This document shows, in pieces, positions 48,703 through 60,127 of a stretch of DNA of 64,000 bases. The position numbers and the translations under genes are program-made. Under the pieces are notes generated by a model. The model was not told where the DNA came from. It did not search any database and saw nothing but the letters and a program-made list of their open reading frames with translations. The stretch is from assembly GCF_032193765.1 (NCBI RefSeq), contig NZ_JAVBIJ010000001.1, positions 3,100,001 through 3,164,000 of the forward strand. The letters are read 5' to 3'. Origin of the DNA: Rhodoferax potami. Its GTDB lineage: Bacteria > Pseudomonadota > Gammaproteobacteria > Burkholderiales > Burkholderiaceae_C. The stretch's first letter is position 1. Every line of letters starts with the position of its first letter.

Positions 48703-50640
48703 CGTTGGCCAGGGCAAGTCGGCCGCCACGCGCGGCTTCCCGAGGGGGGCGGTGGCTTTACCTTGGCTGACCGCGGCCAAGTCTTCCTCGCTGGGGTATT
48801 GGCCCAAGAGCCAGTAGTCAAAGGTACGCCGGGCAATAGGCGCTGCGGAAGCCGCTCCGAAGCCGGCGTTCTCGACGATCACCGCCAGAGCGATCTTCGG
48901 GTCATCGGCCGGCGCAAACGCCACATACAACGAGTGGTCGCGCTGATGCTCCTCCATGGTGGAGGCGTTGTATTTCTGGTTTTTTCCCAAGCTCACCGCC
49001 TGTGCTGTCCCGGTTTTGCCGCCACTGACATAACCGGCCCCTGCAAATACGCGCGTGCCCGTGCCCCCTTGGGTTACGCCAACCATGGCGTCACGGATCA
49101 CCTTCAAATTCTCAGGCTTGTAGCCCAAATCAATCGGGGGCTCAGGCGCCACCGGGGTACGCACCCGGGTCGTGGCATCTTGTGTCGCAATCACGAGTTG
49201 GGGTTTGTGCTTGACGCCGTTATTGGCAATTACTGCCACCGCCTGTGCCACCTGCAGCATGGTGAAGCTGTTGTACCCCTGCCCAATGCCCAGAGAGATG
49301 GTTTCCCCGGCGTACCATTTTTGGTGCTCTGGCCGCTTGTAGTACTTGCGTTTCCAAGCCTGGCTGGGCAGCACACCACGAACCTCGCCGTTCACATCAA
49401 TGCCGGTCAGTTGCCCGAAACCCAACGGTGCCATGAAGTCGTGCATGGTGTCTACACCGAGCTCATTGGCCAACGAGTAAAAGTACACGTTGCTCGACTC
49501 CACGATCGCGCGGCGCATATCCATGATGCCGCCCTTTTCGTTGGCAGGACTGCCGAAGCGGTTACCCCCAAATATGTAGGTCCCGGTATCGTTGATCAGG
49601 GTTTGGGGCGTGCGCGTGCCGGTTTCCAGAGCGGCCAAAGCCATGAAGGGCTTGTACGTCGACCCCGGCGGATAGGTGCCTCGCAAGGCCCGGTTGAGCA
49701 GGGGTTTATCGATGGACTCGTTGAGCATCTGCCAGTTCTCCTGGTCAATGCCCTCAACAAACAAATTGGAATCAAAGGTCGGCTTGCTGACAAAGGCCAG
49801 CACTTCACCCGTCTTGGGGTCTAAGGCCACCAAGGCACCGCGACGGCTGCCAAACATGTCTTCGATCAGCTTTTGAAGCTTGATGTCGATGGACAGCATC
49901 ACCACGTTACCCGGCGTTGACGGATTGCTGGCGAGCTTGCGCACCGCCCGGCCTCCAGCCGAGGTTTCGATGCGCTCCACGCCGGTGGTGCCGTGCAACA
50001 CGGACTCGAAGCTCTGCTCTACCCCGAGCTTCCCGATGTACTCGGTGCCCCGGTAATTGGCCTGGTCTTCGCTGTCGTCGATCCGTTCTTTTTCCGCCCG
50101 GTTGATGCGACCGATGTAGCCAATAACGTGGCTCGCCAACTCGCCGTAGGGGTAGTTGCGGAACAGGCGTGCCTTGATTTCGACACCGGGAAAGCGAAAG
50201 CGTTGTGCGGCAAACCGGGCGACTTCGGCGTCGGTCAGCCGGGTGCGGATGGGCAAAGACTCAAAGCTCTTGGACTCCTCCATCAGCTTTTTGAAACGCC
50301 GCCGGTCCCGCGGCGTGATGTCGACCACTTGTGCAAGTTCGTCCAAAGTGGCTTCGACGCCGCCGCTTTTGGACGGCGTTATTTCGAGGGTGTAGGCCGA
50401 ATAGTTGCTGGCAAGTACCACCCCGTTGCGGTCCATGATCAGGCCGCGATTGGGGACGATCGGAACGATGGAGGTGCGGTTGCTCTCCGCTTGGGCCCGC
50501 AAATCGTCATGGCGGAATATCTGGAGATAGACCAGGCGCGCAAAAAGCAAAACGAAGCACAACAAGACCAGCACGCTGACCGCAAAGATGCGGGTGCGAA
50601 AGCGGGCCAGGTCGGCTTGTACATTGCGCAACTCAGTCAT
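48694..50640 (-). CDS. mrdA: Penicillin-binding protein 2
   Basis: 648-aa peptidoglycan transpeptidase of the elongasome. One N-terminal membrane helix (VLLCFVLLFARLVYLQIF), a dimerisation domain, then SXXK (PPGSTYKPF), SXN (SSNVYFYSL) and KTG (GGKTGTAQ). It ends the mreBCD-mrdA series. RodA (mrdB), which usually follows, is absent from this position. Confidence 0.95.
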   Translation of the reverse strand: MTELRNVQADLARFRTRIFAVSVLVLLCFVLLFARLVYLQIFRHDDLRAQAESNRTSIVPIVPNRGLIMDRNGVVLASNYSAYTLEITPSKSGGVEATLDELAQVVDITPRDRRRFKKLMEESKSFESLPIRTRLTDAEVARFAAQRFRFPGVEIKARLFRNYPYGELASHVIGYIGRINRAEKERIDDSEDQANYRGTEYIGKLGVEQSFESVLHGTTGVERIETSAGGRAVRKLASNPSTPGNVVMLSIDIKLQKLIEDMFGSRRGALVALDPKTGEVLAFVSKPTFDSNLFVEGIDQENWQMLNESIDKPLLNRALRGTYPPGSTYKPFMALAALETGTRTPQTLINDTGTYIFGGNRFGSPANEKGGIMDMRRAIVESSNVYFYSLANELGVDTMHDFMAPLGFGQLTGIDVNGEVRGVLPSQAWKRKYYKRPEHQKWYAGETISLGIGQGYNSFTMLQVAQAVAVIANNGVKHKPQLVIATQDATTRVRTPVAPEPPIDLGYKPENLKVIRDAMVGVTQGGTGTRVFAGAGYVSGGKTGTAQAVSLGKNQKYNASTMEEHQRDHSLYVAFAPADDPKIALAVIVENAGFGAASAAPIARRTFDYWLLGQYPSEEDLAAVSQGKATAPLGKPRVAADLPWPTAR

Positions 50641-50651
50641 CAGAGCGCACC

Positions 50652-51176
50652 TTACAGGGGTCGGTTGGCATCAGGGTCCGGCGCACGCCGCTGCGGCGCA
50701 AGCAGCACGATACTCGCAACCGGCCACAGCGCAGCCTCCAGAAAAGGTGCCAGCATCAATAGCCAGCCGGGAAAAGCACCGCCACCGGCCATGCGCAAAA
50801 ACAATTCCAAACCATGCGCAGCCGCAAACAAAGGGAACACCTGGGCAGCCTGCGAAGGAACCGAAAACCAGAGCAAGCGTCGGTGCACCGCAATCGCCAG
50901 AAAGCTCAACACCGTGTACGACATGGCATGTTGCCCCAGCAGCGCACCTTGATGGACGTCCATCAACAAGCCCATGAAAAAGGCGGCACCAATGCCCACG
51001 CGAAGGGGCTGGTGTACCGTCCAAAACACCAGCACGAGGGCCAGCATGTCAGGCGTCCAAGCTGAGCGGCCCCACCACCCCATGTTGAACAGCATGTTCA
51101 GCAACAAAGCGCTCAGCAGGCTTCCCCATATGAACAAGGGTTTGGCCGGCAACAGCAATTGCTGCCCGGGTCGCAT
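50652..51176 (-). CDS. mreD: Rod shape-determining protein MreD
   Basis: Integral membrane elongasome component of about 174 aa with five hydrophobic segments (FIWGSLLSALLLNMLFN...; DMLALVLVFWTVHQPLRVGIGAAFFMGLLMDVHQGALLGQHAMSY). The GLLMDV..GALLGQHA block is typical of MreD. The ATG at 51176 is preferred; an in-frame start at 51182 would overlap mreC by 4 nt. Confidence 0.93.
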   Translation of the reverse strand: MRPGQQLLLPAKPLFIWGSLLSALLLNMLFNMGWWGRSAWTPDMLALVLVFWTVHQPLRVGIGAAFFMGLLMDVHQGALLGQHAMSYTVLSFLAIAVHRRLLWFSVPSQAAQVFPLFAAAHGLELFLRMAGGGAFPGWLLMLAPFLEAALWPVASIVLLAPQRRAPDPDANRPL

Positions 51177-51178
51177 GA

Positions 51179-52101
51179 TCATGGTTTAGCCCCTTTGGCT
51201 TTCGGGGTGACGGATAAAGGCTCGGGCTGCGGGCGCGCCGGTATTTTGTCGCCCAGTGGATCAAGAACGATCACATGCCCGGCACCGGAGACCAGCCCGA
51301 GCGGCACGCAGTAAATGCGCGCAAATACCGCATCCACTTTACGCTCTACTTTTTCCACCCTGGCCACGGGCAGGCCGGGCGGGTAAATGCCATCAACACC
51401 GCTGGTGGTCAACAAGTCGCCCACTGCCACATCCGCGTTGGCCGCCATGTAGCGCAACTCCAGGGCATCTGCATAGGAGGAGGTATCACCAAATGCCACT
51501 CCGCGCGCTCCGGTGCGGGCGTTCAGCACCGGAATCGCGTGGTCCCGGTCGGTAATCAAGGTCACTTCACTCGTGAGCGGATACACACGGGTCACTTGTC
51601 CGATGACACCCGACTCATCCAGCACCGGAGAACCCAAGGCGACCCGGTGCAGTTGCCCCCGGTCGATGATCACTTTGCGGGTGTAGGGGTCGGCAGCGTC
51701 GTAGATGACCTGGGCAGCACGGAAATTGGTGTCAAGGCGTGCCGAAAGATCCAGCAGCTTGCGCAAACGCTGATTTTCCAACTCGAGCTGATCGACCTGA
51801 TTGGCGCGCAGTGACTGCGTACTCAATTTGCGCCGCGCTTCTTCCTGCACGGTTTCTGCGGTTGCGAGCGTCGAGAAATACGCCGACAGCTGCCCCGCAG
51901 CGGCCAAAGGCTGCAAAGCCAGCCACTGCACCGGATAGAGCACGGCTGCAAGTGCCGTGCGCAGGGGTTGCATCACTTTGAAGCGAGCATCTGACACCAT
52001 CAACAACAGCGCAAATGCGCTGCAGACAGCCAGCTTGGTCAGGGCCGAAGGGCCCTGACGGAAGAAGGGGGAGGATCTCTGTCCAGCGTACCGAGTGGCA
52101 T
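51179..52101 (-). pseudogene. mreC: Rod shape-determining protein MreC, 5' frameshift as given
   Basis: Cell-shape protein. The main frame holds the membrane anchor (LTKLAVCSAFALLLMVSDARF), a coiled coil (QSLRANQVDQLELENQRLRKL) and the two beta domains up to the end. The likely ATG at 52101, 24 nt after the mreB stop, encodes MPLGTLDRDPPP but then leaves frame and stops. Adding one C to the run at 52067-52071 (CCCCC on the coding strand) joins it to FFRQGPSALTKL and gives 307 aa. The in-frame alternative is a TTG at 52183 inside mreB. As mreC is normally needed for rod shape, a homopolymer sequencing error is the first suspicion. Confidence 0.85.
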
Positions 52102-52125
52102 CGCTGTGTCCGGGATAAGTGAAGA

Positions 52126-53670
<1,545 letters not shown>

Positions 53671-53684
53671 AGCTACGTAAATTT

Positions 53685-55202
53685 ATGACGACTCCCCTCT
53701 CCACCCGCGCGCCGCATGACTTGAGTGTTCAAGAACTGGTGACCGCGCTCGCCGACAAACAAGTATCTGCCACCGAACTCGCCCAGCATTTTCTGGACCG
53801 GGGCCAAGCCCACAGTGCGCTCGGCGTCTATGTCGACAGCAACCCCGAAGCCACCCTGACCCAGGCCCGCGCGTCGGACGCCCGCATTGCGGCAGGCAAC
53901 GCCCGCCCCCTGGATGGCTTGCCCCTAGCGCACAAAGACATTTTTGTGACCCGTGATTTCGCCACCACCGCCGGCTCCCGCATGCTCAAGGGCTACCGCT
54001 CGCCTTTTGATGCCACTGTGGTGAGCAAACTGGCAGATGCAGGCGCGGTTACTTTGGGCAAAGTGAACTGCGACGAGTTCGCCATGGGCTCCAGCAACGA
54101 AAACACGGCGGTTGCGCCCGTGGGCAGCGACACCGTAGAACCGGTGCGCAACCCGTGGGATACCACCCGCATTCCTGGTGGCTCTTCCGGCGGCAGTGCA
54201 GCCGTCGTAGCCGCCCGCTTGGCACCTGCTGCGACCGGCACCGACACAGGCGGCTCGATCCGCCAACCGGCCGCGTTTTGCGGCATCACCGGCATCAAGC
54301 CGACCTACGGCCGCGCTTCGCGCTACGGCATGGTGGCGTTTGCATCCAGTCTGGACCAAGCCGGCCCCATGGCCCGCAGCGCAGAAGACTGCGCCTTGCT
54401 TTTGTCAGCCATGTGCGGCCCGGACCCGGACCGCGATTCCACTTCGCTCGATGCACCTGCCGAGAACTTCTCGCGCAAGCTGAACGACAGCATTGAAGGC
54501 CTGCGCATCGGCGTGCCGAAAGAGTTTTTCAGCGAAGGTTTGTCTGACGATGTGCGCGCGTCGGTCGATGCAGCGCTCAAGCAATACGAACAACTCGGCG
54601 CCAAGCTAGTGCCGATTGCATTGCCACGCACCGAGCTCTCCATCCCGGTGTACTACATCATTGCGCCCGCTGAAGCGTCGAGCAACCTGAGCCGTTTTGA
54701 CGGCGTGAAGTTCGGCCACCGCGCCAAAAACTACGGCGACCTCGCCGACATGTACAAAAAGACGCGCGCCGAAGGCTTTGGCGACGAAGTCAAGCGCCGC
54801 ATCATGATCGGCACCTATGTGCTGAGCCATGGCTACTACGACGCCTATTACCTGCAGGCCCAAAAAATCCGCCGCATGATTGCGGACGATTTCCAGAATG
54901 CCTTCAAGGAGTGCGATGTCATTGCCGGCCCTGTTGCGCCTACGGTGGCATGGAAGATCGGCGAAAAATCGGATGACCCGGTTGCCAACTATCTGGCTGA
55001 TATCTTCACCCTTTCCGGCTCTTTGGCCGGTCTGCCGGGCATGAGCATTCCTGTCGGCTTTGCCAAAGCGGAGGCGGACAAGGGCTTGCCCATCGGCATG
55101 CAGTTGCTGGGCAACTATCTTGACGAAGCTCGCCTGCTCAACGCTGCGCACCGCTTCCAACAAGCGACTGACTACCACTTGGCCAAGCCTGCAGGATTCT
55201 GA
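53685..55202 (+). CDS. gatA: Asp/Glu-tRNA amidotransferase subunit A
   Basis: 505-aa amidase that releases ammonia from glutamine. The Ser-cisSer-Lys triad is covered by LAHKDIF (Lys), GSSGGSAA and [16 protein letters not shown] (Ser). Its presence implies that Gln-tRNA or Asn-tRNA is made by transamidation in this organism. Confidence 0.97.
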   Translation: MTTPLSTRAPHDLSVQELVTALADKQVSATELAQHFLDRGQAHSALGVYVDSNPEATLTQARASDARIAAGNARPLDGLPLAHKDIFVTRDFATTAGSRMLKGYRSPFDATVVSKLADAGAVTLGKVNCDEFAMGSSNENTAVAPVGSDTVEPVRNPWDTTRIPGGSSGGSAAVVAARLAPAATGTDTGGSIRQPAAFCGITGIKPTYGRASRYGMVAFASSLDQAGPMARSAEDCALLLSAMCGPDPDRDSTSLDAPAENFSRKLNDSIEGLRIGVPKEFFSEGLSDDVRASVDAALKQYEQLGAKLVPIALPRTELSIPVYYIIAPAEASSNLSRFDGVKFGHRAKNYGDLADMYKKTRAEGFGDEVKRRIMIGTYVLSHGYYDAYYLQAQKIRRMIADDFQNAFKECDVIAGPVAPTVAWKIGEKSDDPVANYLADIFTLSGSLAGLPGMSIPVGFAKAEADKGLPIGMQLLGNYLDEARLLNAAHRFQQATDYHLAKPAGF

Positions 55203-55204
55203 AT

Positions 55205-56719
55205 ATGAGTGAGACCGTGAACACATTCGAAGCACAACAACAGGGTCGCCCCACCGGCCCTCTGGTGCACGGCTACGAGGTCATCATTGGCTTTGAGACC
55301 CACGCCCAGCTCTCGACCCTGTCGAAGATTTTCTCCCGCGCCAGTACCGCCTTTGGCGCTGAGCCCAACACCCAGGCCTGCGCGGTGGACCTGGCCTTGC
55401 CGGGCACCCTGCCGGTGATGAACAAGGGCGCAGTAGAACGCGCCATACAGTTCGGACTCGCCATCGGCTCCCACATCGCGCCACGCAGCGTTTTTGCCCG
55501 CAAAAACTACTTCTACCCGGATCTACCCAAGGGCTACCAGATCAGCCAGTTTGAGATTCCGGTGGTGCAAGGCGGCGCGGTGGAATTTTTTCTCGAGACA
55601 GGCAAAGGCGCTGACTTGGTACGGGAAAAGAAAACCGTCCGCCTGGTGCGCGCGCACCTCGAAGAAGATGCGGGCAAGTCTTTGCACGAAGACTTCATCG
55701 GGCAAAGCGGCATTGACCTGAACCGCGCGGGCACGCCCCTGCTGGAAATCGTGACGGAACCCGACATGCGCTCCAGCGCCGAAGCCGTGGCCTACGCCAA
55801 AGAACTGCACAAGATCGTGACCTGGATCGGCATCTGCGACGGCAACATGCAGGAAGGCTCCTTCCGCTGCGACGCCAACGTATCGGTCCGCAAACCGGGC
55901 CAACCCCTCGGCACCCGCCGCGAGATCAAAAACCTGAACAGCTTCAAGTTCATGCAGCAAGCCATCGACTACGAGGTGCGCTGGCAGATCGAGCAGATCG
56001 AAGACGGGTTGGAAATCCAGCAGGCCACCGTGCTCTTTAACCCTGACACGGGCGAAACCCGCGCCATGCGCACCAAGGAAGATGCAGCCGACTACCGTTA
56101 TTTCCCGGACCCGGATCTACCGCCGCTATGCATTTCAGAGCAGTGGATCGAGACAGTTCGCGGGCAAATGGCTGAATTGCCTCGCAACATGGCAGCGCGT
56201 TTCCAAGCGGATTACGGTCTGAGTGAGTACGACGCGACGCAGCTCACACAAAGCTTGGCACTCGCCACCTACTTTGAGGCGGCCGCGAAGGCCAGTGGAC
56301 AAGCCAAACTGGCCAGCAACTGGATTACCGGTGAATTGGCCCGTCGCCTCAATGGCGAAGACCTGTCGGTGGAGCAATCACCGGTTGCCGCGGAGACTTT
56401 GGCCAAACTGATCAGCCGCATCGCAGACAGCACCGTTTCCAACAGCGCAGCCAAACAGGTGTTTGATGCCTTGTGGGACGGCGGCACTGACGTCGATGCG
56501 GTCATCGAAGCCAAGGGCCTCAAGCAGATGAACGACACCGGCGCGCTCGAAGCGATCGTCGTTCAAGTGATTGAAGCCAACGCCAAGAACGTGGCCGAAT
56601 TCAAGGCGGGTAACGAGAAAGCCCTGAACGGCTTGGTCGGCCAGATCATGAAAGCCAGCAAAGGCAAGGCGAACCCGCAACAGGTCAACGACCTGCTACG
56701 CAGCAAACTAGCGGGTTAA
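55205..56719 (+). CDS. gatB: Asp/Glu-tRNA amidotransferase subunit B
   Basis: 504-aa kinase-like subunit that activates the tRNA-bound Glu or Asp. [36 protein letters not shown] and [16 protein letters not shown] are family blocks, with the YqeY-like tail at the C-terminus ([13 protein letters not shown]). It follows gatA by 2 nt. Confidence 0.97.
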   Translation: MSETVNTFEAQQQGRPTGPLVHGYEVIIGFETHAQLSTLSKIFSRASTAFGAEPNTQACAVDLALPGTLPVMNKGAVERAIQFGLAIGSHIAPRSVFARKNYFYPDLPKGYQISQFEIPVVQGGAVEFFLETGKGADLVREKKTVRLVRAHLEEDAGKSLHEDFIGQSGIDLNRAGTPLLEIVTEPDMRSSAEAVAYAKELHKIVTWIGICDGNMQEGSFRCDANVSVRKPGQPLGTRREIKNLNSFKFMQQAIDYEVRWQIEQIEDGLEIQQATVLFNPDTGETRAMRTKEDAADYRYFPDPDLPPLCISEQWIETVRGQMAELPRNMAARFQADYGLSEYDATQLTQSLALATYFEAAAKASGQAKLASNWITGELARRLNGEDLSVEQSPVAAETLAKLISRIADSTVSNSAAKQVFDALWDGGTDVDAVIEAKGLKQMNDTGALEAIVVQVIEANAKNVAEFKAGNEKALNGLVGQIMKASKGKANPQQVNDLLRSKLAG

Positions 56720-56722
56720 GCC

Positions 56723-57385
56723 TTACCGGTTGGCAGCGGCTGCGGCGGCCCAGAGTTGTCGCAGCCGAACCAGTTCATCGTCAAAGCGGGCATTGACGCG
56801 TTTGGTTTCGGCGTCCTGCTCGCTAATAAACCGCTCTTGCACCGCTTTGCTCTGCTCGTTTTCTTCGAGCTGTCGGCGCAGGTATGCAGGTGCTTTGTTG
56901 GGGTCCTTTTTGTAGAACTCCATTTCCGCATCAATGGCGAGGCGCTGCTTGGCGAGCTCATCCACGCGGTTGGTGGCAGCCTTCACGACCACCGCAATTT
57001 GGGCCAGTGCATCAGACCGCTCTTGGTCGTGCACAACTTTGCTCGGGTAGCGCACCAATAGGGCACGGTCCCGGCGCTTTTCTTCGGCGATCCGATTGCG
57101 GTCCTCTTGTTCGCGCTTCTCGCGCGCCTCCAGTTCCGCCAGCTCCTTGGAAGTCAAACTGGGGCCGACCTTGGCGCGGGTGGTCCCGCTGGGATTCAGG
57201 ATCCGTTGCTCGCGATCAATACATTCCTGAATCGGTCGATCTGCGGTGAGCTTGCGGCCCTTTGCATCCACACAGGTGTAGATGCCCCCGGCAGCAGGCG
57301 CTGAACTCTGAGCGCTCGCCGTGGGCACGACACCCAGGCAAAGCCCTCCCCACACCATCGTTGCCACCAAGGCGGACTGCTTCAT
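56723..57385 (-). CDS. DUF4124 domain secreted protein
   Basis: 220 aa: signal peptide (cleavage near TASAQ, residue 26), a DUF4124 module (GGIYTCVDAKGRKLTADRPIQECID), then a long Glu/Arg-rich coiled coil (KELAELEAREKREQEDRNRIAEEKRRD). Function is unknown. Its start is directly beside the pyrE stop, and it converges on gatB with 3 nt between stops. Confidence 0.88.
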   Translation of the reverse strand: MKQSALVATMVWGGLCLGVVPTASAQSSAPAAGGIYTCVDAKGRKLTADRPIQECIDREQRILNPSGTTRAKVGPSLTSKELAELEAREKREQEDRNRIAEEKRRDRALLVRYPSKVVHDQERSDALAQIAVVVKAATNRVDELAKQRLAIDAEMEFYKKDPNKAPAYLRRQLEENEQSKAVQERFISEQDAETKRVNARFDDELVRLRQLWAAAAAANR

Positions 57386-58060
57386 TTATTCACTTTCATC
57401 GACACCGTAACGCTGACGGTAAGCCAGCACACGCTCGGCGTCTGCTGCGGACCCATCGGTCTCTTGCAAATACTGCATCAAATCGCCCAGCTTCGCAATT
57501 GCGCAGACGTTCAAGCCCAGCTGACCACGCACGTATTGCACGGCGCTGTAAGGCACATCTTTGCCATTCTCCGTTGCCATCTCCTGCCGGTCCAGTGCAA
57601 TGCATACGGCATGCGGAATAGCGCCGGCGGCTTGGATGATGGCGATCGACTCGCGGGCTGCAGTCCCGGCAGACATGACGTCATCCACAATCAATACGCG
57701 ACCTTTCAGGGGAGCACCGACCAATGTGCCGCCCTCACCATGGTCTTTGGCCTCTTTGCGGTTGTAGGCAAAAGGTACGTTGCGGCCCCGGCGAGCCAGC
57801 TCAATCGCCACGGCAGCGCCCAGCGGAATACCCTTGTACGCAGGCCCGAACACCATGTCAAACTCGATGCCGCTTTCGATCAAGCGCTCCGCATAAAATC
57901 CCGCGAGCTGCCCCAGTTTGGCGCCATCGTCAAACAGGCCAGCATTGAAAAAGTAGGGGCTCATGCGACCGGCTTTGGTTTTGAATTCGCCGAATCGCAG
58001 CACGCCACATGCCACAGCAAACTGTACAAACTCTTGTGCCAACGGGTCTTTGTCCGACAT
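57386..58060 (-). CDS. pyrE: Orotate phosphoribosyltransferase
   Basis: 224 aa; makes OMP from orotate and PRPP. The PRPP loop is VLIVDDVMSAGTAARES, and the N-terminal FKTKAGRMSPYFFNAG is diagnostic. The ATG at 58060 (MSDKDPLAQEF) has AAGGA upstream. The codon is complementary to the xth start at 58059, so the two genes share a CATG at 58058-58061. Confidence 0.95.
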   Translation of the reverse strand: MSDKDPLAQEFVQFAVACGVLRFGEFKTKAGRMSPYFFNAGLFDDGAKLGQLAGFYAERLIESGIEFDMVFGPAYKGIPLGAAVAIELARRGRNVPFAYNRKEAKDHGEGGTLVGAPLKGRVLIVDDVMSAGTAARESIAIIQAAGAIPHAVCIALDRQEMATENGKDVPYSAVQYVRGQLGLNVCAIAKLGDLMQYLQETDGSAADAERVLAYRQRYGVDESE

Positions 58061-58862
58061 GGGGAAATCCTTGTTTAAATTAACCAGCCTGAACCTGAAC
58101 GGCATCCGTTCCGCCACCAGCAAAGGCCTTGAAGCCTGGCTTGCCCAAGCGCAGCCCGATTGTATTTGCGTCCAGGAAGTCAAAGCCCAGGCCACGGACG
58201 TTGCGGGCAAGTTCGAGTCCTTTGGCGATCTGAAAGGGCATTTCCATTTTGCGGAGAAAAAGGGTTATTCCGGTGTGGGCATCTACACCCGGGCCGTACC
58301 GAGCGACGTCCGGGTGGGATACGGCTCCCAAGAGTTTGACGCGGAGGGTCGCTATGTGGAGCTGCGTTTTGACACGCCCAGCCGCAAGTTCTCCATCATC
58401 AGCGCGTATTTCCCGAGCGGCTCTTCCGGGGAAGACCGGCAAGCCGCCAAGTTCCGATTCTTGGAAGAGTTTTACCCCCATCTCCAGGACCTCCGGTCAG
58501 GGCGTGAGTTGGTGCTGTGTGGCGACCTCAATATTGCGCACCAAGAGATTGACCTGAAAAACTGGAAAGGCAACAAAAAGAACTCCGGCTTTTTGCCCGA
58601 AGAGCGGGCGTGGATGACCAAGGCTCTCACCGACGGAGGGCTGGTAGATGTGCACCGCACGCTACACCCGACGGCCACCGAAGAAAGCTACACATGGTGG
58701 AGCAATCGCGGGCAAGCCTACGCCAAGAACGTGGGCTGGCGACTCGACTACCACTTGGCCACCCCTGCTTTCGCCGCCACAGCCAAGGAAGTCGCCATTT
58801 ACAAGGCCGAGAAGTTTTCCGACCATGCACCCGTCACCGTCGCCTACGACTGGACTTTTTGA
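58059..58862 (+). CDS. xth: Exodeoxyribonuclease III
   Basis: 267-aa AP endonuclease/3' exonuclease of the ExoIII family. TSLNLNGIRSATSKGLEAWL, the metal Glu in CICVQEVKAQ, GDLNIAHQEIDLKN and the final SDHAPVTVAYDW are all in order. The start is ATG 58059 (MGKSLFKL) or the TTG at 58071. Its promoter must lie within pyrE. Confidence 0.93.
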   Translation: MGKSLFKLTSLNLNGIRSATSKGLEAWLAQAQPDCICVQEVKAQATDVAGKFESFGDLKGHFHFAEKKGYSGVGIYTRAVPSDVRVGYGSQEFDAEGRYVELRFDTPSRKFSIISAYFPSGSSGEDRQAAKFRFLEEFYPHLQDLRSGRELVLCGDLNIAHQEIDLKNWKGNKKNSGFLPEERAWMTKALTDGGLVDVHRTLHPTATEESYTWWSNRGQAYAKNVGWRLDYHLATPAFAATAKEVAIYKAEKFSDHAPVTVAYDWTF

Positions 58863-58900
58863 CCGGTTGCCGAGCAACAGCGGGGCTGTGATCTCCCATC

Positions 58901-58929
58901 AAAAAGAGCCCTCTCGGGGCTCTTTTTTT
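58901..58929. terminator. Bidirectional intrinsic terminator
   Basis: AAAAAGAGCCC - loop - GGGCTCTTTTTTT. Seven T's on the plus strand end xth, and five on the minus strand end the PEP-CTERM remnant, whose stop codon it overlaps. Confidence 0.85.
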
Positions 58930-59218
58930 ATGGCTTTTGCGCTTTGCGACGCCGGGCCACTGCACCCAAAACGGCCAGCCCACCCAACATCAGGGCATAA
59001 GTCTCCGGCTCGGGTACCGGTGTCATGATGGAGACCTTGATGAACATGTCGTCGTAGTCGTGGTCTTTGGCCTTGTCGTTGAACATCAACAATGCACTCT
59101 GTTTATCGCTGCTCAAGACCATACCTACACGGCGGTCACCATTGCCAAACGCGTTGCCCAAGTTGCCCTGCGAGAAGAAACTGAAGTTCAGTTTTCCGGT
59201 GCCCTTCAGGCCCGCGTT
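58928..59218 (-). pseudogene. PEP-CTERM protein remnant (N-terminus missing)
   Basis: The last 96 codons encode NAGLKGTGKLNFSFFSQGNL, then a soluble domain end, and the sorting signal VPEPETYALMLGGLAVLGAVARRRK (Pro-Glu-Pro, membrane helix, Arg cluster). Such proteins are exported and processed by exosortase. Upstream of about 59218 the frame is only the shadow of the M48 gene, and no signal peptide, start or ribosome site exists, so this is a truncated gene. Confidence 0.75.
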
Positions 59219-60087
59219 AAGGCACTTTTTTGGATTTTTCGGGCTTTTGAGCCTTCGCATACAGGGGCACCACTTGCGCCATGGCCGCTTCCATGTCGGC
59301 AATCCGGGTATCGCCGGCAGGGTGGGTCGACAGCCATTGCGGCGGCGCATTCTTGTTGGCGGCCGACATCTTTCGCCACAGGGTGATGCCCGCGCGCGGG
59401 TCGTAACCCGCGCGGGCAGCCAGCTCCAGCCCGACCAGATCGGCCTCGGACTCATCTTCACGGCTGAACTTCAAGGTCAAGAGCTGGGCACCGTATTGGG
59501 TGACCGTTTGCCCGATCTGCCCAAGCCCCAGCACCTGCGACAGCAAGTTCGCACCCAGCCCGGTCGCTGCGGTTTTACCCATCCGCTCGCGGGCATGCTC
59601 CCGCAAGGCATGGGCGATTTCGTGGCCCATGACCATGGCGACTTCGTCATCTGTGAGTTTGAGCGTATCGAGAGATGCCGGTGTAGAAAGCGATCTTCCC
59701 GCCCGGCATGCAAAAAGCATTGATCTGCTTGGATCCGATCAGGTTGATCTCCCACCGCCAGTCTTTCGCGCGGGGATTCCATTCATTGGCGTAAGGGATG
59801 ATGCGCCGCGCGATCGCCCTCAAACGCTGTACTTGAGGATGCTCATTCCCGGCCAGCGCCCTTTGCTGCTGCGCCTGGGCCAGCATCTGGGCGTATTGCT
59901 GCGCTGCAGACTGCTCAATGTCGCTCGCAGACACCAGTTTGCTGAATGCGGAGTTGCCCCCCACCTCCACGCCCTCTCTCGCCAACACGGCCGGGGCGAA
60001 CACGGTGCCACCCACCACCAACAAGCCGCCAAGCCAGCGGATCAGGGATGGGCGGAGGCGACTCACAGGACAAAGATCACTCAACAT
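59217..60087 (-). pseudogene. M48-family metalloprotease, frameshifted
   Basis: A signal peptide (MLSDLCPVSRLRP...VLAREG) leads to GSKQINAFCMPGGKIAFYTGI in one frame, which then ends at a TGA at 59647. The zinc site HEIAHALREHARERMG and the later EDESEADLVGLELAARAGYDPRAG lie in the next frame, to 59217. Removing one base near 59671, or adding one TC unit in the short TC repeat, restores about 289 residues. The family is the periplasmic LoiP/YcaL-type protease. It is either a true pseudogene or a sequence error. Confidence 0.82.
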
Positions 60088-60127
60088 GGCAGCGTTTGAC
60101 TCCAAAGTGGACAGGTATTATTCCCCG

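Noticed and set aside
58928..59461. The full 177-aa frame ending in the PEP-CTERM tail
   Set aside because: Its first 80 residues are the M48 protease in another frame (Arg/Pro/Trp-rich), so only the part after about 59218 is real.
60088..60127. Promoter TTGACT...TATTAT before the AmpG-like gene
   Set aside because: The spacer is only 14 nt, too short for sigma70. No better pair was found.
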